Below, one piece after another: positions 1-12,312 of a stretch of DNA of 64,000 nt (position 1 is the stretch's first letter; each line of letters starts with the position of its first letter). The notes under the pieces are model-generated. The model did no database searches, was not told the origin of the DNA, and saw only the letters and a list, made by a program, of their open reading frames with translations. The translations under genes and the position numbers were made by a program. This stretch comes from Pterobdella sp. o SKG-2022 (lineage: Eukaryota; Annelida; Clitellata; Hirudinida; Piscicolidae), in NCBI GenBank assembly GCA_964035795.1, contig OZ038321.1, positions 18,603,209 to 18,667,208 on the forward strand, given 5' to 3'.

Positions 1-3000
1 TTGATACCTTTTTCAAATTCTTTCATGATTTCTGCACATTTGTATTTTTCAAAGAGGTATAATATTGCATTTTTAATAAGACCATATAACTCATGAAATA
101 AGTTATATTGAACGAAAAATAGCTTTCCAATAGAAAGAAATAAGCCTCTGGTTGCCTCCATGCCATTATTAATTACAGAAAAATATCATGTGAAATGAGA
201 AACAGTCGAAAACATTTAGTTAGAAGGAAACATATTTTTAAAAAACTCAAATGCAGAAAAATGCGTCTTTTTTTGTAACTTATCAGAAATTATAGCTTTT
301 CTTTCCTATACACCTAAAAGAATTCTATTATTGTTTCAAATTAACAAGGTATAATAATTCCGAAAAGTATTGAAAATTTTGAGATTTTGTAGAATCAATT
401 GAATAAAATTTAATATTGTATTGCAAATTTCAGCTAGTCATATTGAGCCTGACAAAATGATTGGAAGCTTTTATATAGTTTTTATTTCAAAAACTTCTTT
501 TCATTTTTGGTTCAATTTTTCTATCTCAGAAATCAGCAGTAATGTTAACTATCTAATTTCATTAACCGCTTTTCACGGTGTTTCTATAAATTTACAAATT
601 TGCTTGATTTTTTTGATCTTTGAAATGAGAAAATTGTGAATACATTGATTGTTTTAAAAAACTGAAACTTTCAACAAGTTTAGCCTCATCATAATTTCTC
701 AGTAATGCTATTGTGACATTCAGTAAATAAATATAAAATTAAACATAAATAGATTAATCTAAAATATCTGATTACAAAAGTTGCACAAGATGTCTTTAAA
801 AATCAACAATGAAATCTTCAAAACTTCAGTGAAAAATATTTGGTTTAGATTCTTAATTTTTTACAAAAAAAACTAAAAATGTTTGTAAACATTTTCACGT
901 CGTGAATTTATCTTATAAATTTTCATGGATGGCTAGGCTAGGGCACAGTCTATTTTGAGTTTGCAAGTGTACTGATATAAATACTTTTTATGAAGAAAAA
1001 ATGTCCAAAAAGTCCAAACATTTTCATGCAACATGAATAAGACACAAAAAATTAAGATTCATTTTGAACCATATAAATTAAATTTAATTTTAAGTTTTTA
1101 GGACATAATAACATTCACACACAATCACACGCACACAGTAACATGCATAGTTACACACACTTCAAATCTAAAGCTTAACCTAGTTTAACACGTTTTTCAA
1201 ACATTATTGTTAATTTGAAACAATTCTTGTCAGCTCAAATTTTTTTCCAGTCTTTTTATTTGAGAAAATTGACAATTTTATTTGAGGCTACCGTGCAGAA
1301 TGGGATCTTTTTGGACTAAAAAAGTATTTGAAAAAAATCAAACAAAATTATTTTGATAGAACGAACAATATATTAAATTACCATAAAATAGATTCAATTT
1401 CTTGAATATATAAAACTGCATAAAAAAAATCGAATTTTTTAAGAACCTTAATGAATCTAAATGGACAATAATACTTAGGGAAAATTATTGTTTTGATTTT
1501 TTTATTTCTAAATGAAAAAAGCTACATTTTTGGAACAATACAAAAAAATTTATGATGGAATTTTAAATTTGAAGAGCTTTTTACAAAATGGTAAAAGTTC
1601 TTATCACTCTCTCAAACCTGCAACTCAACACCTTTTACTTTTTCATTATTTTTGACACTTATTTATTATATACGTTTATATAGCGCCTTTTTAAAAATAA
1701 TTGAGCTGTGTTATTTTATATCGAAAGTAAAAAAAGAATTTTCCACATAGTGAGTTATAATATTTCTAGGATTTTCTGCTTTAGAATTTTTGACAGTAAA
1801 ACATTAGAAAATTGCAGAAAGTTAGAGAGATCATAAGTTGTTTTATGTAATTAACTTTTTTGAATTTTTGATGGAAAAAAAAACATGAAACTTCAAAAAG
1901 TTTTTTTGAATTTTTTGAGAAAAAACTAGACAATGTGTTTCATCAACAATCATAATTCTCTTTTGTTTCTTTTACATTTTGAATTCATGTCTACTTATGT
2001 TTTTTTTATTAGTGTTTAAAGCAAATTTTAAAAAATGAAACATGATTAAATTCAAAAGTATAAAACATATTAAATTCATTACATTAAAAACATACAGAAT
2101 GAAAGTTTCTATAAAATGTATTTTCAACTACATAGCCATGAATATTGTTACCAGCAATTTTGCTTTCATAATCTCATAAACTATTCGAACCTCATGGACT
2201 TGCTATAGTTGGAGAAAATGGAAAGTTTTGGAGATCAAAAGTTGTTTTCTGTGATTAACCCAAGATTTTTACAGCCAATCATTCTAATTTACATCTCAAA
2301 AAAAAATTAAATTTTGTTAAAATAATTCTTATTTTTTCGAAACACTTCTAATTTTGTCATTTCCTTGAAATGATTCTGTGGATAAATAAAACTTTTACTT
2401 TTAAAAATGGTAATTTCCAAATATTTCCAACTAGAAAAATTTGATATTTTTAAAATAGAATTACTACAAAAAAACATTACTGAGTGCATAAAAACGTGAA
2501 AAGTGTTTTGTTATGGATAACAAGTTCTGAAATTCAAAACAAAGTTTAAAAGTTTCGTCGAAAAAGGAAGTTTGTATTGCAAAGTTTTTTCAACTTGAAA
2601 CAAGTAACAGTTATTTTTTGGCACAAATAATTACATCCACCGTATAATCTAATAATAACAAGTTAGAGGTTTTAACTTTCAGTAGTAAAAGTTGAAAATA
2701 TGGACATACATATTCAACAGAATGAAAATTTCATTTTCAAAATAATAAAACCCTGATAAGTTTTAACATTAGAAGAAGGATTTAAAGCATTTAAAAGTTG
2801 AAAATTGAAATGACTCGTGAAGCTAATATTTCATTGCAACTCTGTATTTCATCTTTTTGAAACACTCTATAAGTTGAAGATTTTTTTTCATATAAATTTT
2901 TTGTGAATTATGTTATCCTCAAAATTGAAACTTTTTAAAATTGTTTGAACTAATCTATCAATGAATTTGATTATAAAAACTATTAATAAATTGAAATATA

Positions 3001-5638
3001 AAATGTAAAATTTATTTCAATTTTAATCAACTTTTTTGTTCATTTATTCCACAGATTCATGAAAACCAATGAATTTCTTTATTACAACCGAATATTCTTG
3101 CATAACGTAATTGCTCTCATTACTTTTGATCATTATTTTTCAAAATAGTTATTCACTATGTTTTTCAAATTTTCTTCAAATAATTTTTTTTTATGGAAAC
3201 TCAAAGTTTTGATGCATGAGAAGTTTTAACTTTTGCAATTAATTTGAAACTATGAGTTAAAAGAAACAAATGAATTATATATGGCTATTGATATATATAT
3301 ATAGATGTATATAGAGATTTTAACATAAAAATTAGCGTAACTATTTTGTTTCAGTTATTTCAAAACACTTTTGTATATTTGTAAAATTTTATTGAGTCAG
3401 AAGCATTCGATGGCCAATAGCAGTTTTAAATTGAGAAAATGTTTGATCACTCCGACAATGTTTTTGCCAGATAAATATCAGAAACTGCAACTTGAGTTCT
3501 AAAGCATTGATGTTTTCAGCCTGTACAAAGGTTTTGAACTTTTATTTTGTAAAAACTTGAAAGTCCCAATCCATCCAAGTTAGTTTGATTTTTAGCAATG
3601 ATGCTTGAAAAGAATGAAAGTTAATTTAAAAATAAAATTAAGAAATCAATAGTGACAAATTTGTAAGTTGGTTGATAAAAATAAACCCAGTTAATTGATG
3701 GATAATATTGATTAGACATTTTTTCTTTAAGCTGATTGATGGAGTGCTTTGAGAAAAGTCTCGATAAAAACTAAAATACCTTTTTAATAGAATGCATTAT
3801 TCATACAAGGTTGATTAAGCCACATTTTTGAATTCCATTTGAGATTTTTTATTTTTCATATGAAAATTCTGATAAATTGTCATTTGATTCATTCAATCCT
3901 CGAAAAAAATAGCAATAAAGTTTAAAAAGTTTAAATTCTTTCAATGAATTATGGCAAAAAATTATTGACAAACTTCAAAAAATTGTGAATATTAATTTAA
4001 CAAGGAAATTTTTTCAGCAGGAATTTTCCAAGTTTTGAGAATGGAAATCAATTTAATAAATGGCTTTTATTAAACAACCATTTAAAAATTTCAAAAATTT
4101 GAGCAATTAATGAAAACTATCTTTATTATGAAAAAGATGGATAACTTTTAATTTTTTGCCATTTTGAGATGATTATTTGAAGGGTTGCTCCACGTTTTAA
4201 AAGATCTGCTGTTGAAGGGCATCGAAGAAAATTCTATTCAGATAAATAGTGAAGGCCAGTTTTGAGCAAATCTTAATATCAATAGTTAGCATGTATTTGG
4301 AAAGAAGACTTTTTGTGAAAAAACAAGTTTTTTTTCAAATACCTTTTATAACTATATTTTAAATGAAATCAATAAAAACATAGATGGCATAAAATTTTTC
4401 TTCAAATAATGTAATGTAAAGCGGTATTTTTTAAGCGCTTTTCCTTATAGATCAAAGCGCTTGCTACAAATTTAATGTAGCGAAAACACACTGTAGAATA
4501 GGTGCTAATTGTCGGCCCACGCGGGATCGATAATTAGTCTAATGCTCAACCATTGAGCTATAGGGGCCGACAATCTAAAGAGACATTTTACTAAATCTCT
4601 TATTAGTTATTTAATCAAAAATTAGTGGACCTGCTGCTTAAAAAATAATCAAATTTTGATTAAAACCAAAATTTTTTCCAAGTTTCATTATTGAGAAGAT
4701 TTTATTTCACAAATGATTCTAATTACTGTGGTTTTTGAGAATGAGTGATGCACATACTCAGTCGATTTTAATCAACTTATTTGAAATCATTTTTCAAGTT
4801 TAGTTGAAACAAATGGCGTGAAAAAGAAGAGATTAATTTTCTATTTTTTTTTAACACAATTCTTTTATTGCTATAAGCAACTACATGAAATTCAAAAAGT
4901 TGAAATGAAATGAACAAGCTGAAAATGAATACCAAAACTAATTGAAACAACTTGTAAGGATAAAATAAAATTGCTTAAATAAAGTAAAATTAAATTAATA
5001 AAACATGCCTTTCAAGAGTATAATGATATACCGTAAATGAAATGGCATAAAAAACAAAACAAAAAAAGAATTCAAATCGAGTGAAATAAAAAATAAGCTA
5101 ATAACAGACTAGATTTATAACTTGGAGCTGCTTAGAATATATTTTTTCACAAGAGTTTTGAATAGTTTTAATGATTTAATAGATTTATGATTATCTGGTA
5201 GTTGATTCGAGCATTTAGCACCTTTTACTCTTAAAGATAATTTCTTTTTATTAGTTCTGTATTTTTCTATAATTAAATTGTTATTCTTTCTTATATTATA
5301 GTTATAGGTTCTAGTTTTAAAGAAATTAGAGAGAGTCAGGAAGAAAATTATTTATATGTTTAAAACTAAATATTAAGGTGTGTAATATATTTATGTTATT
5401 TATATTCAATATTTCTAAATCTTTATAATTAATATGTTTATCAAATGGATAATTAAAGATAGTTTTGATTGTTAAATTTTGTAGTATTTGAATTAGAATT
5501 TTATTATTATTTCGAATTTCTTTCAATTGCATATTTAAATCTGCAATAGTTTGACAAAGCAAAAATTTTCAAAAGCTTTTTTGCAAAACATTGAAAAAAT
5601 TCTGGTTTTTCAAATTTTCAAAAATGTTCTACCCGTTC
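1..5638. other. AT-rich noncoding DNA, probably 5' intron or upstream of the Turtle gene
   Basis: Apart from the SINE at 4.4 kb I see no exon-like segment. There is a CA-rich patch at 1110-1165, a short TATA-type run at 3280-3310, a piece resembling the LINE 3' tail at about 1665-1690 (TTTATATAGCGCC), and CAAGTTTAGCCTCATCATAA at about 674 that resembles the 62.2-kb palindrome arm. Confidence 0.5.
4408..4572 (-). mobile_element. SINE copy 1, tRNA-derived head
   Basis: On the minus strand it starts GGCCCCTATAGCTCAATGGT, a tRNA acceptor/D-arm with an A box. An anticodon-like arm (TTAGACTAATTATC) and a degenerate B box GATCCCGCGTGGGCC follow. The body has ACACACTGTG/TTTTCGCTACATTAAATTTG and a 3' end AAGCGCTTTGATCTATAAGG, GCGCTT, CGCTTTACATTACATT. 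It is too degenerate to be a functional tRNA. Confidence 0.75.
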
Positions 5639-5796
5639 CAACTATTAGTGTTTTTACTCTTGAAACTGTCATTGTTTGGTTTGGCGACATAGAAGAATCA
5701 AAATCTCCAAATGAAAGAAAGTTTAATTTAATAAATAATGACACTTTGACCAGGGAGGCAAGTTTGATCATTCCGCTCCAATACAGTTTAAAGCCC
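5639..5796 (+). CDS. Weak candidate for a Turtle Ig1 exon
   Basis: The open frame here encodes VPTISVFTLETVIVWFGD, then NERKFNLINNDTLTREASLIIPLQY. Trp after a beta-like stretch and an ASLxI strand resemble the C and E strands of the first Ig of Turtle proteins, and base composition is less AT-rich than the flanks. The canonical B-strand cysteine and the D-x-GWYEC segment were not found in the neighbouring DNA, and the splice borders are unclear. It may be chance. Confidence 0.25.
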
Positions 5797-6455
5797 CTTC
5801 AATTAATTTAACGCAACAACTTTCTTACAAAAATAATATCATTTTAATTAAATATTTGTGAATGTCTGAGTAAAATAGAAAAACAAGAACGTTCATATAT
5901 TTTCGTTAAAAAGCCTTTTTCAGAAACAAGTAGTTTATATGTTAAACTTCTGTGTTTCTTTGTTGCATTTTAATTAAAGATTTTATTGTATATTTTATTT
6001 ATTTCTGTTTTAAAAAAATTAACTATTGGCTTAATAAATAAACGATTATAGCAATTTTCATTTTAGCTGAAAGATAAAAGTTTTGATTGTTCAATCATTC
6101 ATTTTGTGTGTTTTCCAGCTCTCCCGATCCTATATAATTTTTTCTGGTTGTATGTGTTGCAATTAATAATTGGTCTCGGAAGGAAGTTATATTCATACAA
6201 GTCAGTTTTTGCACTTCTTTGTTCAATATTTTTTTTTTATTCTTTTTTGAAAAAGTTATATTTGTGTGGCTACCCAAAAGCATTGAACTGTCGATAAGTT
6301 GTAAAATGAAATCTACCAAATTTTTTTAAGTTTTAAGCGTACACCTTTTCAGCTTAATGAACTGAGTAGGTTTGTTTGAATATCCTTTTTTCAAATCTTT
6401 TGATGCTAGTTTTTACATTTTATAGAAAGGCCGTTTTTGAGTGTTAAAAAGCATA

Positions 6456-6478
6456 ACTGGTAGAAAGTTTCTACCAGT
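6456..6478. repeat. Perfect 23-bp palindrome
   Basis: ACTGGTAGAAA, one G, TTTCTACCAGT. It is short, with no gene context to assign a role. Confidence 0.6.
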
Positions 6479-9400
6479 GTTTCTGTCTTCAATGGAGCTT
6501 CGATGTGGCATTTTTTTTACCACCATGGTAAACAGTTCATTAATCAAATATCAAAGTTTTGCAAGCCATGATTTAAAACATTCTTTTGGCTGAAACAAAG
6601 CTCTCCCAATAAACGGCTACTTTTCTATCATGGAAAAAGACACGGAGTGGGGTAGGTAAGCACGTAGTTCAATAGACCAAATTAGCGCAAAATTTCAAAT
6701 TTAAACAAGGATCAAAGAGGAAAAGATGTTTTATATTTTTAAGTTTTTCCTATGCAAAACCTTATTCTTCTATTAAAACAACTGAAGTTAGATTCCTGCT
6801 GTCGCTATGCTGCCCAAGTCACAGCCTTGTAGAGAAGAATGCTAAAACACATAGTTTTTATACTCAAGTGCAAACGTTGAGATTTAGATTTATTAGACCC
6901 CTTCATCAGTTGAACAAAAGCTGTGAAAATTTTTTGTGAGAACTTTCCAGATTACCAAAGGAACTTTTGGATGATAACTGATATATGGGATTACGGTGTA
7001 ATCTTTTTTAGGGTATAACAATTAATCTTTAGAAAACAAAATCACAGTTTTTTCAGGTATTTTTGAAACTAAAATGTCTGCTTTCATAGTTGAAACAGTT
7101 AGAAATCATACAGTTAGCTAAGAAAAAATGTTCTTGAATCAACATCATTTGAGAAGAAAATATTTTTTATTTTATCCAAGTCTAAAGGATTGCTATAGAA
7201 TAATGCATAAGGGTTTTAAAAAGCCTCCATCAAATAATTCAAAATCATGAGAAACATTAGCCAATCGAAGTTATGGCTAATGAAAAACCCTTTTTGATTC
7301 CTTTTTTAAAGAATAAAGTGCAGATATCTAATTACAAAAAAACTTATTGTAACTACTTAGTTTTATTAAAAAAGACCAAGACTTTTGTTACTACACTTTG
7401 GTTTGCATATCAGCTTGCTAAGAGAGGATTAGCAGAAAAAGAGTTGGAGAACAACCATATTTTATAAAAACTGCCAAAAAAATATTTCTCGCTTGAAAAA
7501 ATCAAATGATTCAAAAAAATTCACAAATGCTATAAGTTCTCACGGTACCCGCGGTTTTTTCATAGTCGCTGGTTATAGAAATCAAGTCTGTTATAGAAAG
7601 TTGTGCACAAAATTTACACTGAAATTCTGGTTGATCTTAACTGTTAACTTTGAAAGCTACTTAAAATAATTTTATTATGAACTTCAGCAGTAATGTTTAC
7701 TAGTTGAGTGCCATAGTTGTTGTAGCCATTTTCGTTTCGTATAGGGTGGTTATCTGTACAACATTGAGCTTTTGAGGTACAAATAAAAACAGCCAGCATC
7801 TAACCATAAGTTAGATACATAGTTAAGAAAAATAATTTTTTTCGACAAATGTAATAAGAATTTCATTTAAGTTTTAAAATATTTGGCTTTATTGAGTTAT
7901 TAAATCAAGCATATTAGGTCGTTCCTAATTTCGCTTCGGCTTGGCAATTGATAGGTTTCACAGATCACAACTTTTTGCAAACTGCAATATATGCTAAAGA
8001 GTAGAATAAAATTTAAAGCATTTAATCAAAAATTTTAACATGAATAGTGCGATAAACATCTATGCATTAATTTCCATCTTCAAATATAGTATAAGCTTGA
8101 AACAAGGCTTTTATAATATAAAATGGCTCTTTGTGACTTTTATTAGTTAAATAAAAATAAATACGTTGAACTTGAATTCAAAACTATAAAATATGATGAA
8201 AAATGAAAAAATGAAAGTCTATTGCAATCAAGACAAGAATTAGAATATTTTTTACAACGACAATTGGAAAACTGTATTTATCTCCATCATCATTTTATCA
8301 GGTTCGAAATTATAGATTGGTATCTCAATGGAGGAGTATTTCCGTTTTGAGAAACACTTTTATTTTTGAACCTGAACTATAAAACTTTAAAAAAAACAAT
8401 ATTTTGAAAAATTTTTCAATGTTTTCAACATGACTCTTTTGTCATTTCTAACGAAATTATGAAATAACCGCAAATTACACCCACAGTTTAAACTCACCAG
8501 TTTTAGCTGTATAACAAGAATGTTTTTCGATCTAGGTTTTGGAAAATCAAAAAAAGCTTAAATAAATAAAAAAATACTTCCATTAGTAAAAGTTGAAATG
8601 AATTTTTTTTTTTTTAAATAATGTTAATTCATTCTCAAAAGGGGTCAACTTTCAATTTTTTGACCTCTTTTTCTTATTTTTTTTGATCAAATTTCATTAA
8701 GCAAATGTTGAAGTGAACTTCAGTTATTCTTAATACAATAAGATCTGGGTTTTGCTGTTCATTTCACTTTCAAGTTCAATAAAAAACACGAACCGGAGCT
8801 TTTCAAACAAGTTAAAATCGAAACTGCAAAAACTGGTTAAAAAGCTGAAAAACTTGAATAGAAGAGTGTACTGAAAATAAAATTAATGACTGGAGTTATG
8901 GGCTTGAAAACTGTTGAATTACTTGGGAGGTTGAATGAAGTATTACAAAACTATGAAGAAACTAAATTTAAAAAATTTTTAAAAACTCAAAATGAATCTC
9001 AAACCGAAACAAAGTAAATTTATTAAGATTTAGTTATTTTTAATACAGTTGAAACTGTGTAGCTTAATAAGTGTAAATTTAGTCTAGCATATAACTGATG
9101 GTTCCCCATAAGAGGTCCGAGTAAGATGCTTGAAATAGGTTTAAGTAACTTTTGAAGACAAAATTATTCAAAAAAACCACGTGGTTTCAAAATTGAGCTG
9201 TTTGTGACGCAAAAAAATGGTCACAAAACAAACTTTAAGGCAACCTCCAAGAAAACCTCTAACAGATACAAAAGAACAATTAATATGTCTTTAATTTAAT
9301 TTATTGCAATAGTAGGAAGATGAACTGGTAAACCTGCATATCTGTGATTCGACCCAAAAAATTGCTACAAGTATTCAAGTGAAATAACCAAAGTTCCAAA

Positions 9401-12300
9401 ATAATGATTTTTATTCCACTTGATGTGAGACATCCTTCAAACTAAGTAGACTGTCTCTTACCCAGGTCAAGCTTTTTACCTTTAAGAATTTCTTTATCTG
9501 ATACCATATTTTTGTTGGTTCTAAAATACTCAATCTCAACTTGTATTAAAAATAAAGCTAAATTTAGTATTTAAGCACTTTGGATGTTCATGATGAAAGC
9601 TATGATTTCTTCAATACGATTTATATGTTTTTTTTTTCTTGTTAAAACCTCCGTTCATGCACTTTCATATAAATCACTTACTTTTTTTTAACGTTAAAAA
9701 ATTTTTTTTAAATTTTTTAAAGATCCAAAATATTATATTCGATGATATTTTCAAGTTTGAAATAACTTTTTCCTATTATAACGCTAACCTTTTTTGGAAT
9801 TCATGGAAAAATGTTGATATTGTCTCATATAAAACCATAAATTAAAGCTTTTTATAGCGTTTTGTTTCGATTATTTTTCAAATAAATCAAAAAAAATTGA
9901 AAAAAGAATTCCTAATTTTTGAAGAGTTGTTCAAGAATCTTACTATAAAAAAGCTTAAATAAACAAGCTCCAGTGATATTATAAAAAAAACTAATTTAAA
10001 ATTAAATTCTTTCAAGTGATCAAGTAAATGAGAAGTTTTTCAAACAAAAGTTTAAAACTTCAAATGAAACTGATCTAGTGTATTAGATAATACTTTTGCT
10101 TCCATTGCTTTTATTAACAGTTATTTCATCATTTTTTAGACATTCTTATTAGCAAAATGCTCTATATTTTCTATAACATAGTTTACAAACCACTGATTTT
10201 TATTCGATACCAAAAAATTTATAATTTTAAAATAAAATATTTGAGTAAGTATATTCAAACAAGTTTTTATTGAATATATTTGAAAAACTGAATACTGGAA
10301 GGTTAGAAAGACATAACTGAATTATGAAGTGTAAATAAATAAATAAAGTGTAAAAATTACCGAGTGAGTATAAATTTTTGTGTCCCATAAAGGACTTAAG
10401 TTATCGGCCGGAGATTTTCAAAGATTTTTATTTTGAGCCATTTTTATGCAGTTTTTCAAAGTTATTTTCATGTTGTTTTAATCTATATTTTCTTGCACAA
10501 TTTACCTGGTTTTTGAGATAAATATCAGCAGGTTCCTCCAGTATATAACTTATCTCTAGCCATAGTTAGAAATTTTTCAGGTTTTTTCCTAATATTTCGA
10601 CAGACTGCTTTGAATAAAAGTTTCAACTCAAAATGAAAAAAAAACTGAATGGAAATGCTCAAAAATCAGTGAAACTTTAGAACTTTCGTGTCTGAGCAGT
10701 CTTGTTTTTAATTTATTGTAGCAAAGGTTTTTAGTTGACTTTTGTTAGGTATTCTTTCATTTTAAATGATTTTTTAAATATTTTAAAAATATATATACGC
10801 TTTTAAATAAGTTGAGCTCTTGGTTTATATCATTTCATTTTTTTTGTTTTTGATGTATCAATTTTTTTTTGCTTCCAGAACTTATTTTTGTATAGGTCTA
10901 GCTCCAAGACAGGCTTTTTTTTTTGCAAAAGCTATTCAGAAACAAAAAGTGTCAAAAGTTCGAATTTTATTTTTATAAGTATAATTATGCTATTTGTAAG
11001 TTTTTTTATATAAATCCTCTTTTCCATGTAAAGAAGAGTGGCACATTGTTCGCTGAATGTTGCCAATTTTGAAACTTCTTTTGTGTAAGTATTACTAAGA
11101 TCTTCAACTACCATCTCTTACAAGAGTTTTGAAAAAATTAATTATTTTTCTGGTACTTTTTTGGTTTCTTAGTAACTTTCAACAATTTTCTATAATTGTT
11201 TAATTCATTTCTTTTCAGTAGTCAAAATATTGATTTAGAGAACGAACAAATAACTAGTTTAACTTGAGTAACAAGAAATTATTAAAGTTTCAAAAACGTT
11301 CCTTGGTATCTTTTAGCATTTCATTCTGCAAAGTATTTCAAATTTATCATTTAATATATTAAACAATTCATCTTTTTGACCCATTCATAGACCTTTACAC
11401 TTTCTTCTCTCTACATCATCTAAGCATTTCAACTCTTGTCTTTTCCCAGACGCAAATCTTCGGAAGATTCTATACTTTCTGAAATACAATTTTGAAACAA
11501 GCATAATCAGAATAAATTTCTAAAACATATATCCAAGTTCAAATATTAATTTAAAAGATCAGTTTCTAGTCTTTTCTGAGCACTTTCAGATGTTAACCAT
11601 TCCAGTTTCAAAAATATTTTAAGCAGTGTATTTTAGGCTTTGTTGCTTCTTTTTGCCTTTATCTTTACTCCATTTCAACTTTTGACTTTTTACCAGCCAA
11701 AACATTCGCCATAATTTATCAAAATGAGCAATTGATAATTATAAAAAATAGTTTTAAACTCACAAGTATTTTTTGTAGTATGAGCATTTAATTCAAATTG
11801 AATGCAATAAATTCTGTCATCAGGGTTTAAAGCAGTTATTGAAGGTTTCAGTTTTTTTGTATGAATATAATTGTTCAAATAAATTTCTTTTGGGAAAAAC
11901 AATGATCCTTTGTTTCATTGGAAATAATATTCTCAATGTTGAACACAACTTAAAGCTCACCCTTGAAATCACCATGAAAACTTTGAGTATTTTTCTGTGA
12001 AAACAATGCCTCTTTAGTCTTCTTACGTTCAAATTTGACTCAAAATTTTATTTAAGGAGAATCGATATGTTATATAGATTCATCTCCTACTACAACTGAT
12101 TTTGAAATTTGTATTGAAAAGGATCATTTGAATAAGTTTTAGTTAAGAGTTTAATTTTATATTTTGTTATTTCCAAACTCTGATTGGATGGAAAACATCA
12201 TTGCAATGAAGCTGAAAAAATAAAAATAATTATATCACGTCATTTTAAAATTTTTTTTTATAAAAAGTATATTCAAACGTTCAACTTTTTTCAATAATTA

Positions 12301-12312
12301 CCCCCCCCCCCT
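12301..12312. repeat. Poly(C) run
   Basis: Twelve consecutive C residues in an otherwise AT-rich region, preceded by ATAATTA and followed by TCTAGCGAG. Confidence 0.95.

Noticed and set aside
4500..4572. Functional tRNA gene on the minus strand
   Set aside because: The acceptor and D-arm are tRNA-like, but arms are incomplete and the same unit recurs with a LINE-like tail, so it is a SINE head.
8300..8350. Ig-like IIDWYLNGG after a good acceptor
   Set aside because: The frame hits a stop after 16 codons and no matching neighbour exon was found.
11690..12032. Two overlapping minus-strand ORFs of 70 codons
   Set aside because: AT-driven, no family resemblance, no splice-compatible partners.
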